From an uncultured Acidobacteriia bacterium (GTDB taxonomy: Bacteria; Acidobacteriota; Terriglobia; Bryobacterales; Bryobacteraceae), in the NCBI GenBank assembly GCA_903851195.1, contig CAINNJ010000059.1, positions 1 through 64,000 of the forward strand: a stretch of 64,000 nucleotides of DNA, in the 5' to 3' direction. Positions 33,515 to 42,183 of this stretch are shown piece after piece (position 1 is the first letter of the stretch; each line of letters starts with the position of its first letter). A program made the position numbers and the translations under genes. Below the pieces are notes generated by a model that saw nothing but the letters and a program-made list of their open reading frames with translations, made no database searches and was not told where the DNA came from.

Positions 33515-34375
33515 TCAGCCGGGCCAGGGCTCGACGTGAATGAGCACGTCGGCCACCCAGGTCAGTTCTCCGCGGATCTTCTCGCGGACCCGCGCCGCGA
33601 TATCGTGCGAGGCGCGCACCGTAATATCGGGATCCACTTCCAGGTGCAGATCCACGTGGTATTTCAGTCCGGTCTTGCGGGCGAAACATTTCTCGACACC
33701 CCGCACATCCCGCACGGTCATCGCGACCTCCCGCACCTGCGCCATGGATTCATCGTCCGGCATGGTGTCCATGAGGTGGAGTGAGGATTCCTGCATCACC
33801 CGCAAGGACGTCGCAATCACGATCAGCCCGACAGCGAACGCGCCATAGTGATCGGCGCGCGCGAACTCCACGGGCTTCCAGAGCGTCAGGGAGAGGGCGG
33901 CCAGGGCGACCAACCCGGACAGCATGTCGATCGCGTCATTCGCCGCGTCGGCCCGCAGCGAGGAACTGCCGATTCGGCGGCCATGGCTGTATTTAATCCC
34001 GACCAGACCGCCTTTCGCGAAAAATGACACGATCAGAGGCCACAGCGCCCAGGCGTGCGGCGGAAGAGGATTGTCGGCGCCGAACAGCCCCTGCCGCGCG
34101 ATCAGCACGCCGGCGCAAAAGAGAAAGAAGCCCAGCATCAGGCCGGTCAGCGTCTCCACCCGGCCATGCCCGTACGGGTGATTCTCGTCCGCCGGGCGGG
34201 CGGCCAGGATGAGCCCGACCAGCACAAGTCCGGAGGCGAACACATCGGCGCCGGATTCGAAACCGTCTGCCACTACGGCCGCCGAATGCCCGTTCAGGCC
34301 GACAACAATCTTCAGGACTGCCAGCAGGCCGCTGACCACCATACCGAGGATTGCAATTTGCCTGGCGCGCCGCAT
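33515..34375 (-). CDS. Cation diffusion facilitator transporter
   Basis: Exports divalent metals (Zn2+, Co2+, Fe2+ or Mn2+) by proton exchange. About six membrane helices are followed by a cytoplasmic ferredoxin-like domain (LHLEVDPDITVRASHDIA). The site-A motifs are VVADGFESGADV and DAANDAID, with NHPYGHGR in the loop. ATG at 34375 (MRRARQIAILGMVVSG) is chosen: the frame extends to 34495, but that would overlap the upstream gene by 89 bp and add a Ser/Pro-rich tail foreign to the family. Metal specificity is not deducible. Confidence 0.92.
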   Translation of the reverse strand: MRRARQIAILGMVVSGLLAVLKIVVGLNGHSAAVVADGFESGADVFASGLVLVGLILAARPADENHPYGHGRVETLTGLMLGFFLFCAGVLIARQGLFGADNPLPPHAWALWPLIVSFFAKGGLVGIKYSHGRRIGSSSLRADAANDAIDMLSGLVALAALSLTLWKPVEFARADHYGAFAVGLIVIATSLRVMQESSLHLMDTMPDDESMAQVREVAMTVRDVRGVEKCFARKTGLKYHVDLHLEVDPDITVRASHDIAARVREKIRGELTWVADVLIHVEPWPG

Positions 34376-34406
34376 CGGGTAGTCCGGGGTGATCGCGGCG
34401 CCCGTG

Positions 34407-35300
34407 TTACCGGCCTGCACGTTCGAGAAGGCCGGCGACGAACTTTCTGCTGGCCGCGACGAGTTCCCAGGATCCGGCCCAGAAGCAATGGTCAATGGTC
34501 CACCACTCGATTCCCGGCACGGCGAGCAGTTTGGGTGCCAAGCGGCTGAAGTCGATTAAACCTTCTCCGAAAGGGCGGTGCGTGCTCGTTTCGTCACAGT
34601 GCAGCGTGCCGTCGCTGTCGATCAGGTGAATGGCGCCGATGCGTCCCTGCAGTTTATCGAGGAACTCCGGCAGACCGCCGCCGAGCACATCGCGGTCTCC
34701 GTGCTGGCGGGCTCCAACGACCGCGCACATGTAGGCGTGGGAGGTGTCGAACAGAATGGAGAAGTTCGGGTGGCGGACTTCCTGGTGCATGCGGACGATC
34801 TCGGCGGGCTTGTTGAAGGCGAACCCCGGCTCGAACTCCCAAACCAGCCGCACGCCGGCGGTCTGCGCCAGTTCCGCGCCTTCCGCCCAGAGCCTGGCAA
34901 TGCGGTGGAACGACTGCTCGTACTCGTCTTCCGGTATGGAACCCGGCGCGGCGACGGTGTCCACGCGCAACGTCGGACTGCCGAGGTCCACGCTCATCTG
35001 GAGATTTCGCTTCAGCAGGTCCGCATAAGCGGCTTCGTTGGATTCCGCGATCGGATTGACTTCCGAAAAATCCGCCGAATAGCCCGAGACGCCGAGATTG
35101 TTGTCCTGCAGCAGACGGACCACCTCGCGCCGCGACTCCGCCGACGGGTAGGCTTCCAGCGAGATATGCGGCGGGAAACCGCAGATATCGATGCCGTCGT
35201 AACCGGCCGCGGAAAGATGTTTGACGGTGTCTTCGAACGAGACCGGATCAGCCGCGTACGGTCCGAAGGAAAACGCCCAACTGCCCAGTGAGATCTTCAT
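34407..35300 (-). CDS. Sugar phosphate isomerase/epimerase family protein
   Basis: A TIM-barrel protein of 297 residues, second of this family in the window. It begins MKISLGSWAF (the ATG at 35300 preferred over a TTG six bases upstream). Metal-ligand candidates follow barrel order: RLVWEFEPG, SILFDTSHAYM, GAIHLIDSDG and WWTIDHCF. It resembles inosose/keto-sugar epimerase-like members common in acidobacterial genomes. It precedes the CDF gene with a 31-bp gap on the same strand. Substrate unknown. Confidence 0.83.
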   Translation of the reverse strand: MKISLGSWAFSFGPYAADPVSFEDTVKHLSAAGYDGIDICGFPPHISLEAYPSAESRREVVRLLQDNNLGVSGYSADFSEVNPIAESNEAAYADLLKRNLQMSVDLGSPTLRVDTVAAPGSIPEDEYEQSFHRIARLWAEGAELAQTAGVRLVWEFEPGFAFNKPAEIVRMHQEVRHPNFSILFDTSHAYMCAVVGARQHGDRDVLGGGLPEFLDKLQGRIGAIHLIDSDGTLHCDETSTHRPFGEGLIDFSRLAPKLLAVPGIEWWTIDHCFWAGSWELVAASRKFVAGLLERAGR

Positions 35301-35358
35301 TCGCAAAAACGTCTGATCGGTTTCACTCTAGCGCACTCCTCGCGGTGGCGCTTTCGAT

Positions 35359-36570
35359 TCACGTTCGGGAAGAGCGTTTGTAAGGCGTGCCGATATATTT
35401 CGCGGATTCCCGCGCGGCTTCGGCTTCGGGCGCGAAAGCCATGGCCTGTCGATAAACCTTCACGGCATCGGCATGGCGATTCTCCAGATCGTAGATCTGT
35501 CCCTGCCGCATCAGGGCGAGCACGCCGGTATTGAGGTCGATTTCCCGCAGTTGTTCCGGCGTGGCGGTCACTTTTTTCAGATTGTCCAGCGCGTGGTCCA
35601 GATCGTTGAACCAAAACTGCAAATTGCCGGTCTCGTAATAGATTTTCTCCCACGGGATTCGGGAGAAGCCCGGCTGATTCTCCCGCTTGCGCCGGGCGAC
35701 TTCCGCGAGCGTGTTAATGGCGTTGGCGCGCTGTCCGATCGCTCCGTACATCTGGGCCAGTTCGAAGCGCAGCAGATAATTGCGGGGAAAACGCTCGATC
35801 AGGCCCACCACCATCGGAATGGCGCGCGCGGTTTGCCCCTCACGGCGATAGAGAGCACACAAAGTCATCTCGGCGTCGTCCCGGTTCTCCTTGCCTTTCT
35901 TCGCCACCTCGGCGATGGTGTTGATGCCCCGCTGTTTATCGCCGTGAAATCCGGCGACGAAACTCAGCGCGCGCCACGACCAGGGAAGGCTGCCGATGAT
36001 GTAGTCGTAACCGCCCTGCAGAAGGCGCGCGTCATAATTGCCCGGGTCGATATCGGTCACCTGCGTGTCGAATTTGTGCGCCCTGGTGGAATCGGAGAGG
36101 GATGCCGTCCAGGTCTTTTTCACGAAAAAGCCGTAGTTGGCGCGCAACGCGTAGGAAATGGCCAAAGCGTGCAGAGCTTTGGTGTCGCGCGGCTGTTTAT
36201 TCACCGCGGCCTGGCTGATCGCCATGGCCTTTTCGATCTCACTGGTGAAGCGGCGTTCCACGTCCGGCTGCACCTCCAGCTTCGCGCGCCGGATGAAAGA
36301 ATTGTTGCCCGTCACCATCTCGCTTTCGAGCGCTCCATTCCGGAAAAGTTCGCGGTAAAGCAGGGTGTGCGCCACGTGGTTGTGGATCTCGGCGTCGTTC
36401 GGATTGGCCGCGGAGGCGGCTTCGTAGAGCGCCAGAGCCTGATCGAATTCCAGATTGTAGAAAGCTTCGGAAGCGGCTTCAAGCGGGGTGGCGGCGGTGA
36501 GCGCGGCGGGGCCGGCGGCCACAAAAAACAGCACGGCCAGGAGCACAGCAGAACGGTTTTTTATCGACAC
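35359..36570 (-). CDS. Exported tetratricopeptide repeat protein
   Basis: A 403-residue protein; GTG at 36568-36570 is chosen because it begins a proper signal peptide (MSIKNRSAVLLAVLFFVAAGPAALTAA). Helical repeats with TPR spacing follow: EAFYNLEFDQALALYEAASAANPNDAEIHNHVAHTLL, then LHALAISYAL, LCALYRREGQTARAIPMV, AQMYGAIGQRANAINTLAEVA, and a final RQGQIYDLENRHADAVKVYRQAMAFAPEA. It is a probable periplasmic scaffold. TAGAAT lies 7 bases before the GTG. Its promoter region faces the exported aldose epimerase. Confidence 0.85.
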   Translation of the reverse strand: MSIKNRSAVLLAVLFFVAAGPAALTAATPLEAASEAFYNLEFDQALALYEAASAANPNDAEIHNHVAHTLLYRELFRNGALESEMVTGNNSFIRRAKLEVQPDVERRFTSEIEKAMAISQAAVNKQPRDTKALHALAISYALRANYGFFVKKTWTASLSDSTRAHKFDTQVTDIDPGNYDARLLQGGYDYIIGSLPWSWRALSFVAGFHGDKQRGINTIAEVAKKGKENRDDAEMTLCALYRREGQTARAIPMVVGLIERFPRNYLLRFELAQMYGAIGQRANAINTLAEVARRKRENQPGFSRIPWEKIYYETGNLQFWFNDLDHALDNLKKVTATPEQLREIDLNTGVLALMRQGQIYDLENRHADAVKVYRQAMAFAPEAEAARESAKYIGTPYKRSSRT

Positions 36571-36577
36571 TGCTCTT

Positions 36578-36583
36578 ATTCTA
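36578..36583 (-). promoter_or_regulatory. Candidate -10 element (TAGAAT) seven bases before the TPR gene start
   Basis: TAGAAT on the minus strand precedes AAGAGCA and the GTG. AAGAG in that spacer could also serve as a weak Shine-Dalgarno, so leaderless initiation is only one option. Confidence 0.35.
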
Positions 36584-36653
36584 CGGCCAGCCCGCCCGAT
36601 ACAAAAACGGCCGATTTCCCTTTCGCGGAATCCGATGAGGCAAAATAGGCTGG

Positions 36654-37715
36654 ATGAAGTTCCACGACCGTCCTTCACGCCTGACCACGCTGGCTGTCAC
36701 GCTTTGCGCTCTGCCCCTTATGGCCTCCGCTCAAAACTACAAAGCTCTCAAGACCACCGATCACGGGGTCGATATCGTTCGCCTCACGGATGCCGCGCAC
36801 GGCATCGAAGTCTCCATCGCGCCGGGAATCGGGAACCGCGCGTATGAGATGAAAGTCCATGGCAAGAATATTCTGCACCTGGGCGCGCCGGATGTCGCGC
36901 AGCTGAAAGAACGGCCGGGACTGAGCGGCATTCCGTTTCTGGCGCCGTGGGCGAACCGGATGACGGACGGCGGCTTCTGGGCGAACGGCAAGAAATACAC
37001 GTTCAACAGCGGACTGGGCTCCGTGCGGGTTCCGCCCAACGGCATCGCCATGCACGGCATGGTTTCCGCGTCCCCGCTTTGGGAAATGACGGAGGTGAAG
37101 GCGGACGGCAAATCGGCGCGCGTGACCAGCCGTCTGGAATTCTGGAAACACCCGGAACTGATGGCCAACTGGCCGTTCGCTCACGAGTACCAGATGACGT
37201 ACAGTCTGGCGGATGGCGCGCTCGAAGTGATCACCACCGTGATCAACCACAGCGTTGAGGCGATGCCGCTCGCGCTCGGTTATCACCCCTACTACACGCT
37301 GCCGGACGTGCCGCGCGATCAGGCTTTCGCGCACATCCCCGCGAAGACCGCCGTAGTGCTGGACGACCGCACCGTCGCGACGGGTGAGATGAAGCCGTTC
37401 GATCTGCCCGACAGCATTCCGCTCAAAGACCGCACGTTCGACCATGGCTTTACCGATCTGATCCGCGATAAAGACGGACGCGCGACATTCTCCGTGGAAG
37501 GCGAGGGCAAGAAGATCGAAGTGGTGTACGGACCGAAGTGGATTGTGGCCGTGGTTTGGGAGCCGAAGGGACAGAACTTCATCTGCTTCGAGCCGATGGC
37601 CGGTATCACCAACGGCGTGAATCTTGCGCACGATGGCAAGTACCCGCAACAGCAGACCCTCGCGCCGGGCGCCACGTGGCGCGAGAGTTTCTGGGTTCGC
37701 CCCAGCGGCATCTAA
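36654..37715 (+). CDS. Exported aldose 1-epimerase (mutarotase)
   Basis: GalM-family enzymes interconvert alpha and beta anomers of hexoses. The 353-residue protein carries a signal peptide (MKFHDRPSRLTTLAVTLCALPLMASA), which is uncommon for GalM but known in polysaccharide degraders. Catalytic signatures: FLAPWANRM, NGIAMHGM with the first His, LGYHPYY with the second His, and FICFEPMAG with the base Glu. Export suggests it acts on oligosaccharide-derived sugars in the periplasm. CAAAAT lies seven bases before the ATG. Confidence 0.92.
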   Translation: MKFHDRPSRLTTLAVTLCALPLMASAQNYKALKTTDHGVDIVRLTDAAHGIEVSIAPGIGNRAYEMKVHGKNILHLGAPDVAQLKERPGLSGIPFLAPWANRMTDGGFWANGKKYTFNSGLGSVRVPPNGIAMHGMVSASPLWEMTEVKADGKSARVTSRLEFWKHPELMANWPFAHEYQMTYSLADGALEVITTVINHSVEAMPLALGYHPYYTLPDVPRDQAFAHIPAKTAVVLDDRTVATGEMKPFDLPDSIPLKDRTFDHGFTDLIRDKDGRATFSVEGEGKKIEVVYGPKWIVAVVWEPKGQNFICFEPMAGITNGVNLAHDGKYPQQQTLAPGATWRESFWVRPSGI

Positions 37716-37722
37716 AAGAGAC

Positions 37723-38184
37723 TTACGCCAGGGGAAATGGCACGTGGTTGATGGCCATCAGCGCCACCACCACGATCAGCCAGCCGCCCACCGCAACACC
37801 GATATCCACGCCGCGATTGGCGATCACCTCCTGATCGCCAAATCCGGCGACGGAGAATTCGAAGCACTCCCACATGATGACGATCATCAGCACGTAGATC
37901 AGAGGCACCAGCCAGATTCCGAAAACAACCCCGGCCAGAGTGTGGACGATTGTCCATCGATCAACCGGTGTGTCATCACGGCCCGCCGAATCGCTGGAGA
38001 GCACGAAGTCGATGAGACCGAAGGTGAGAGTCAGGCCGATAAAAGCGGCCGTGATGATCCATCGGACACTGGGCGGCGCGATGGTTTTGTGAGTCATGAG
38101 AGAAATTCCCAGACTCCACACAAGTTCGAGTCCGAGAAACAGCCAGCTATACCACTTAAACGAAGATTGAACGTCAGTCGCCAT
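37723..38184 (-). CDS. Four-helix membrane protein of unknown function
   Basis: 153 residues from the ATG at 38184, which has AAGGAA seven bases upstream; the longer frame to 38343 has no such signal. Four hydrophobic segments are visible (WYSWLFLGLELVWSLGI, WIITAAFIGLTLTFGLIDFV, WTIVHTLAGVVFGIWLVPLIYVLMIVIMW, GVDIGVAVGGWLIVVVALM). A short hydrophilic loop contains DSAGRDDTPVDR. I do not recognise the family. Confidence 0.7.
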   Translation of the reverse strand: MATDVQSSFKWYSWLFLGLELVWSLGISLMTHKTIAPPSVRWIITAAFIGLTLTFGLIDFVLSSDSAGRDDTPVDRWTIVHTLAGVVFGIWLVPLIYVLMIVIMWECFEFSVAGFGDQEVIANRGVDIGVAVGGWLIVVVALMAINHVPFPLA

Positions 38185-38263
38185 GATGCATTCCTTTGTC
38201 ACGGTGCCTCCGATTCGGGCACCCGTTCGATTGAATCGTGCAGTTGGCGAACAGACTGTTTCT

Positions 38264-39226
38264 TCAGCGTACTTCCCGGAAGTCCTTTTTCGCTCGTTCC
38301 GGGGCGTGGAGTTCCTTCCGCACCGCCGCGAGAATCGCCGCATCGTCCATGCGGGCCAGTTGCGGGAAGGTGGCGCCGTTCGTCAGCATTTCGCCCACGG
38401 CCAGCCATCCGGCATAGTAGGCTTCCCGCTCGATTCCCGCGCCGCCTTTGCCCATCGTGTAGCGCATCACAAGGTCGGGATCGTCGGAAGCGAGGTGCGG
38501 CTCCAGGTCCGCGAGAATCCGCTCCCGCATTCCCTCGCACCGGGCCAGCCAGTCTTTCGAGAACTCACCTGTATAGCTGCTGTCCGGCCTGCCCGGATGC
38601 AGCCGCTGTGCCGCTCGCGTCGCCAGGCCTTCCACGAAAATCGTGTGCGCGATGGTGCGGCGCCAGCCGAGCGAAAGGTGCGCCAGTTCGGCATTCGCCA
38701 CGTGCGCGAATTCGTGCGTCATGACGAAGCCGGTGTCCACTTCGACAGGCAGCGCCGTGAAGGGCTGCGCCTTTTCATCCTCCGCGCTGTAAGCGTTGCC
38801 GTCGAAGTCCCCGACGTAGGCGATCAGCCGGACGTGGAGCGGCACGTCCGCGCCGAAAAGGCGTGCCACGTCCGCAAAGGCGGCGGAAGGCGCGGGACTG
38901 AAGACGCCCGCTCCCTGCCGGATTCGCGGCAGCGCCGCCGCGTACTTCGGCCATGCCTGGTTCAGCATTTCCCGCGCCATCCGGTCGCCTTCGGGTGTCG
39001 GCGGCACGGCGGCGAAATGATACAGAGATTTCCAGAGTTCCCACCGGCGCGCCTCGCCGGCGTTTTCCGCCTGCGCGCGGGAGTAGAAGTCGAGGAACTT
39101 CTTACTGCGGTCGTCGATCGTCACCGTTACCGGCGCCGTTGTGCCCGAGTGGCATTGAACCAGGGAAAGCACCGGGATTCCAAGCAGGCAGAGTCGCGTC
39201 ATGGCGTGCCAGCCCGCCAGGTGCAT
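38264..39226 (-). CDS. Lipoprotein with HExxH zinc-peptidase-like motif
   Basis: A 320-residue protein whose N-terminus ends in the lipobox LSLVQC, so membrane anchoring is likely. The motif THEFAHVANAE (His171, Glu172, His175) followed by FVEG (Glu199) fits a gluzincin-type site, similar to DUF2268-like predicted Zn-dependent proteases. The ATG at 39226 lies one base after the comEC stop (TGAAATG), suggesting coupled translation; the ATG at 39202 gives a shorter signal peptide. Substrate unknown. Confidence 0.75.
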   Translation of the reverse strand: MHLAGWHAMTRLCLLGIPVLSLVQCHSGTTAPVTVTIDDRSKKFLDFYSRAQAENAGEARRWELWKSLYHFAAVPPTPEGDRMAREMLNQAWPKYAAALPRIRQGAGVFSPAPSAAFADVARLFGADVPLHVRLIAYVGDFDGNAYSAEDEKAQPFTALPVEVDTGFVMTHEFAHVANAELAHLSLGWRRTIAHTIFVEGLATRAAQRLHPGRPDSSYTGEFSKDWLARCEGMRERILADLEPHLASDDPDLVMRYTMGKGGAGIEREAYYAGWLAVGEMLTNGATFPQLARMDDAAILAAVRKELHAPERAKKDFREVR

Positions 39227-39227
39227 T

Positions 39228-41711
39228 TCAAGGTCCGATGCGAATCCGCTTCCCGTCGCTGGAGATCGTGATCAGACCGCGCTCGTCGGTGCGGAACACG
39301 TCCATATGGCGCTCGCGCAGGGCATCGAGAGTGGCGCGATGCGGGTGTCCATAACTGTTTTCAAACCCGGCCGAGATCACACCGAAGGCCGGGTGGACGG
39401 CGTCCAGCAACTCCGCGGTGCTCGAGGTGCGGCTGCCGTGGTGCCCCACCTTCAGCACGTCGGCATGTTCCAGCAGTCCTTCCGCAAGCAACTGCTGTTC
39501 GATCTTTTTTTCCATGTCCCCGGTCAGCAGAAAGGCGGTGGAACCGAATTGTACGCGCATCACCAGCGAGTCGTCGTTCTTCGGTTTGTCGGCCGCGCGG
39601 TAATCCGGGCCGGGCGCGAGAACGGTCAGAGACGCGCCGCCGTACGGGGCCGTCTGGCCGCGCTGCAGCAGCCGGATGGGAATCCGCAGTTCGTTCGCGG
39701 TGCGGCGGACGCCGATCCACTCCGGACTTTCCTGCACCGCGCCGGCCCATAGCTCGGCAGGCCGGAAATTCCGCAGCACCGCGCTCATCCCGCCCATGTG
39801 GTCTTCGTGCGCATGGGTCATCACAACTACGTCCAGTCGCTTGATGGAGCGGGTCCAGAGATAGGTGGACACCACGTCCTCGCCGATATCGAGACCGGAT
39901 TTGTGCGTGCGCCCGAAGGACGGGATGCCGCCGGCGTCGACCAGCATCAGCTTGCCGTCCGGAAAAGCCGCGAGCAGCGAATCGCCCTGTCCCACGTCGA
40001 TCGCGCTCAGCTCGAAGTGCCCCTTTTCCACCTGGGGCGCGAAAGGATGGAGAACCATCGCGGCCAGCGTTGCGGCGACACCGCACCACGCCGCGGCGCG
40101 GAACCAGGTGCGGCAGGTTCGCACGGCAGCGACCATCAGGGCGAGCGCGAAGAGCGCCGCCAGCCAGAACGGTGGCCCCGGGATGCGCCAGTCTGGTTCC
40201 CAGCGGGCATGGAACTGCACCGCGGTCCGGGCCACCGCGAGCAGCCACGCGCAGACCGCGGCAAGCCCGTGTGAGTTGAACACGATCGCCAGAAAGCCCA
40301 GTGGCACCAGCGCGCTCAAGACCGGCACCACAACGGCGTTGGCGGAGAGCCCGGAGGCGGAGAGACGGTGAAAGTAGAGGATGGTCGGCAGGGCCAGCCC
40401 GATCTGAATGAAGAACGAAGTCACGAAGATTTCCCAGCCGTAGAGCGAGACGCGCGCGGTCAAAATCACCAGGGCGCGCGCTGCCGGACCGGGCAGGCGA
40501 AGGGCGAGTTGCAGCGTGTCGGCCAGGAGGCGCATTTCGATTCGGAACTGGGCTGCTTTGGGCTGCATGCGGATATCCCGCCTGACGTCCGCAAGGCCAC
40601 CCAATGCCCTGGCCAACGGGGCCGACGTACTTTCCAGCAGCGGGAGCACGAACGCTCCAATCAGCGCGACAGCCAGGAAGGAGAGCTGAAATCCGGGATC
40701 GAAAAGCTGCGGCGGATCCGCGATCACAAACAGAATCGCGACAGCCGCCAGGATATTCAGCAGGCGTCCTTCGCGAAAGAAGAGCCGCCCCAGACCGAAA
40801 AGCGTCATTCCGGCCGCGGAACGTAACACCGGCGCCTGCCAGCCGGCGATCCCCGCGTACAGCCAGGCTACCGCGATAGTGGCTGCGAGCGCGAGCGTGC
40901 GGGGCGCCGCGCACAGCCGCAGGAAGAAGAGCAGCACGGCGGTCAGCACGGCCACGTGGCTGCCGGAGATCACGAGGGCGTGGAAGGTGCCGGTAGAGCG
41001 GTAGTCGGTGGTCCAGAGCCGGTCCAGCTTCGCGGTGGCGCCAATCAGCACGGCCTGCATCATGCCGTTGGCGTAGGCATCGTTCGCATATAGACGATCC
41101 AGGCGCTCCAGTGCCGCCATGCGGACAGCAAATATCTGCCGGGGCAGCCAGCCGCCACATCGGCCGGGAAGGATGCGCACGGTGGCGGCATCTCCCGAGG
41201 CGTTCCAGAAAATACGTTGCCGCGCCAGATACGAGACGGCGTCAAAGGCGCCCGGGTTGGCATAGTTATGGGGCCGGCGCACCTTTCCTTCGAATTCCAG
41301 TCTGGTTCCGTACGATAAAGAAGGAAAAGGCATACCGGGTTTGGCGAAAAGCGAGACCTGTGTCCTCGCTTCGGGCGCGAGTTCCAGCACAAATTTCTCT
41401 CTGTCGGAAGCGAGTAACGCGGGATCCACCACGCAACCTTCGAGAATTGTGGGTGTATTATCCGCTACTGATAAACCGGGAGTTCGTTCGGGTGAATGAT
41501 AAAGAACACACAAAATTCCGAAAAATACGAGGGCGAGAAGCCCGCCAGGCAAAACCAGTCGAGGCGAAAATCGCGCCGCGATCCAGCCGATTCCGGCAGA
41601 TGCGGCCAAGCCGGCCACGGTTTCACCGAGGTCAAACCGGACACAAGTGGAAAGAGTGATACCAAGGGCAACGGCAGCGAAAGGAAGAAGAAGAGGTTCC
41701 CGGAATCGCAC
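39228..41711 (-). CDS. comEC: ComEC/Rec2-family DNA internalisation protein
   Basis: Forms the inner-membrane channel for single-stranded DNA in natural transformation. The 827 residues include an N-terminal DUF4131/OB-like part, a multi-helix competence domain (FHALVISGSHVAVLTAVLLFF, then FQLSFLAVALIGAFVLPLL) and a C-terminal metallo-beta-lactamase domain with VVMTHAHEDHMGGM and GHHGSRTSS. GTG start at 41709-41711, adjoining a 14-bp palindrome. No other com gene lies nearby, which is common. Confidence 0.94.
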   Translation of the reverse strand: MRFREPLLLPFAAVALGITLSTCVRFDLGETVAGLAASAGIGWIAARFSPRLVLPGGLLALVFFGILCVLYHSPERTPGLSVADNTPTILEGCVVDPALLASDREKFVLELAPEARTQVSLFAKPGMPFPSLSYGTRLEFEGKVRRPHNYANPGAFDAVSYLARQRIFWNASGDAATVRILPGRCGGWLPRQIFAVRMAALERLDRLYANDAYANGMMQAVLIGATAKLDRLWTTDYRSTGTFHALVISGSHVAVLTAVLLFFLRLCAAPRTLALAATIAVAWLYAGIAGWQAPVLRSAAGMTLFGLGRLFFREGRLLNILAAVAILFVIADPPQLFDPGFQLSFLAVALIGAFVLPLLESTSAPLARALGGLADVRRDIRMQPKAAQFRIEMRLLADTLQLALRLPGPAARALVILTARVSLYGWEIFVTSFFIQIGLALPTILYFHRLSASGLSANAVVVPVLSALVPLGFLAIVFNSHGLAAVCAWLLAVARTAVQFHARWEPDWRIPGPPFWLAALFALALMVAAVRTCRTWFRAAAWCGVAATLAAMVLHPFAPQVEKGHFELSAIDVGQGDSLLAAFPDGKLMLVDAGGIPSFGRTHKSGLDIGEDVVSTYLWTRSIKRLDVVVMTHAHEDHMGGMSAVLRNFRPAELWAGAVQESPEWIGVRRTANELRIPIRLLQRGQTAPYGGASLTVLAPGPDYRAADKPKNDDSLVMRVQFGSTAFLLTGDMEKKIEQQLLAEGLLEHADVLKVGHHGSRTSSTAELLDAVHPAFGVISAGFENSYGHPHRATLDALRERHMDVFRTDERGLITISSDGKRIRIGP

Positions 41712-41725
41712 GCTACTTTAGTAGC
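41712..41725. other. 14-bp palindrome at the comEC start codon
   Basis: GCTACT-TT-AGTAGC immediately precedes the comEC GTG on the minus strand. It could form a small hairpin hiding the start or be a protein site. Short, so possibly chance. Confidence 0.3.
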
Positions 41726-41760
41726 CGGAAACGGGAAAATTCTCAGGGGGCTTTTATTTC

Positions 41761-42165
41761 TCAGGCGGCTTTTACAGAAGCGGAACGGGTTCTGCCGGCC
41801 GGCTTCATTGTTCTGTATTCCAGCCAGGCCAGCACTACAAACGTCTTATGCGCGCAATCGTCGGTGTTTTGCCAGCGCTCCGATGTGACCGGATCGAAAA
41901 ATGGAGGCAGAAGGCGATACTGGCTGAATCGTTGTGTTTCCAGCGACTCCAGCGCGCAGGCTCCCTCGAAATCCGCCAGACATTCCAGCTCGTCGCGCGA
42001 TAAGCCGCGCAGAAAATCGAGAACAAGAAGCCTGTTTACAGGTACCGTGCGTAGTAAAGCACTGATCAGCGAAGAGCGAGAGGCTACAACGGCCAAGGTA
42101 AGCTCCAGGGTACGTGCGAGTCCGTACTTACCTTTGATTATCCTGGAGTAAGCTCCTGAAAGCAA
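41761..42165 (-). CDS. Hypothetical protein
   Basis: 134 residues, not recognised. The TTG start at 42163-42165 has a strong GGAGAGG six bases upstream, the best evidence that it is a gene. The sequence is soluble, with LSRDELECLADFEGACALESLETQ resembling a helical bundle and a basic C-terminal tail (YRTMKPAGRTRSASVKAA). It follows the NHL-repeat gene by 18 bp on the same strand, so it may be co-transcribed with it. Confidence 0.55.
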   Translation of the reverse strand: MLSGAYSRIIKGKYGLARTLELTLAVVASRSSLISALLRTVPVNRLLVLDFLRGLSRDELECLADFEGACALESLETQRFSQYRLLPPFFDPVTSERWQNTDDCAHKTFVVLAWLEYRTMKPAGRTRSASVKAA

Positions 42166-42183
42166 GAGCAGCCTCTCCGCCCG

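Noticed and set aside
34376-34495. Upstream extension of the CDF transporter gene
   Set aside because: It would overlap the upstream isomerase gene by 89 bp and add a Ser/Pro-rich stretch not seen in the family.
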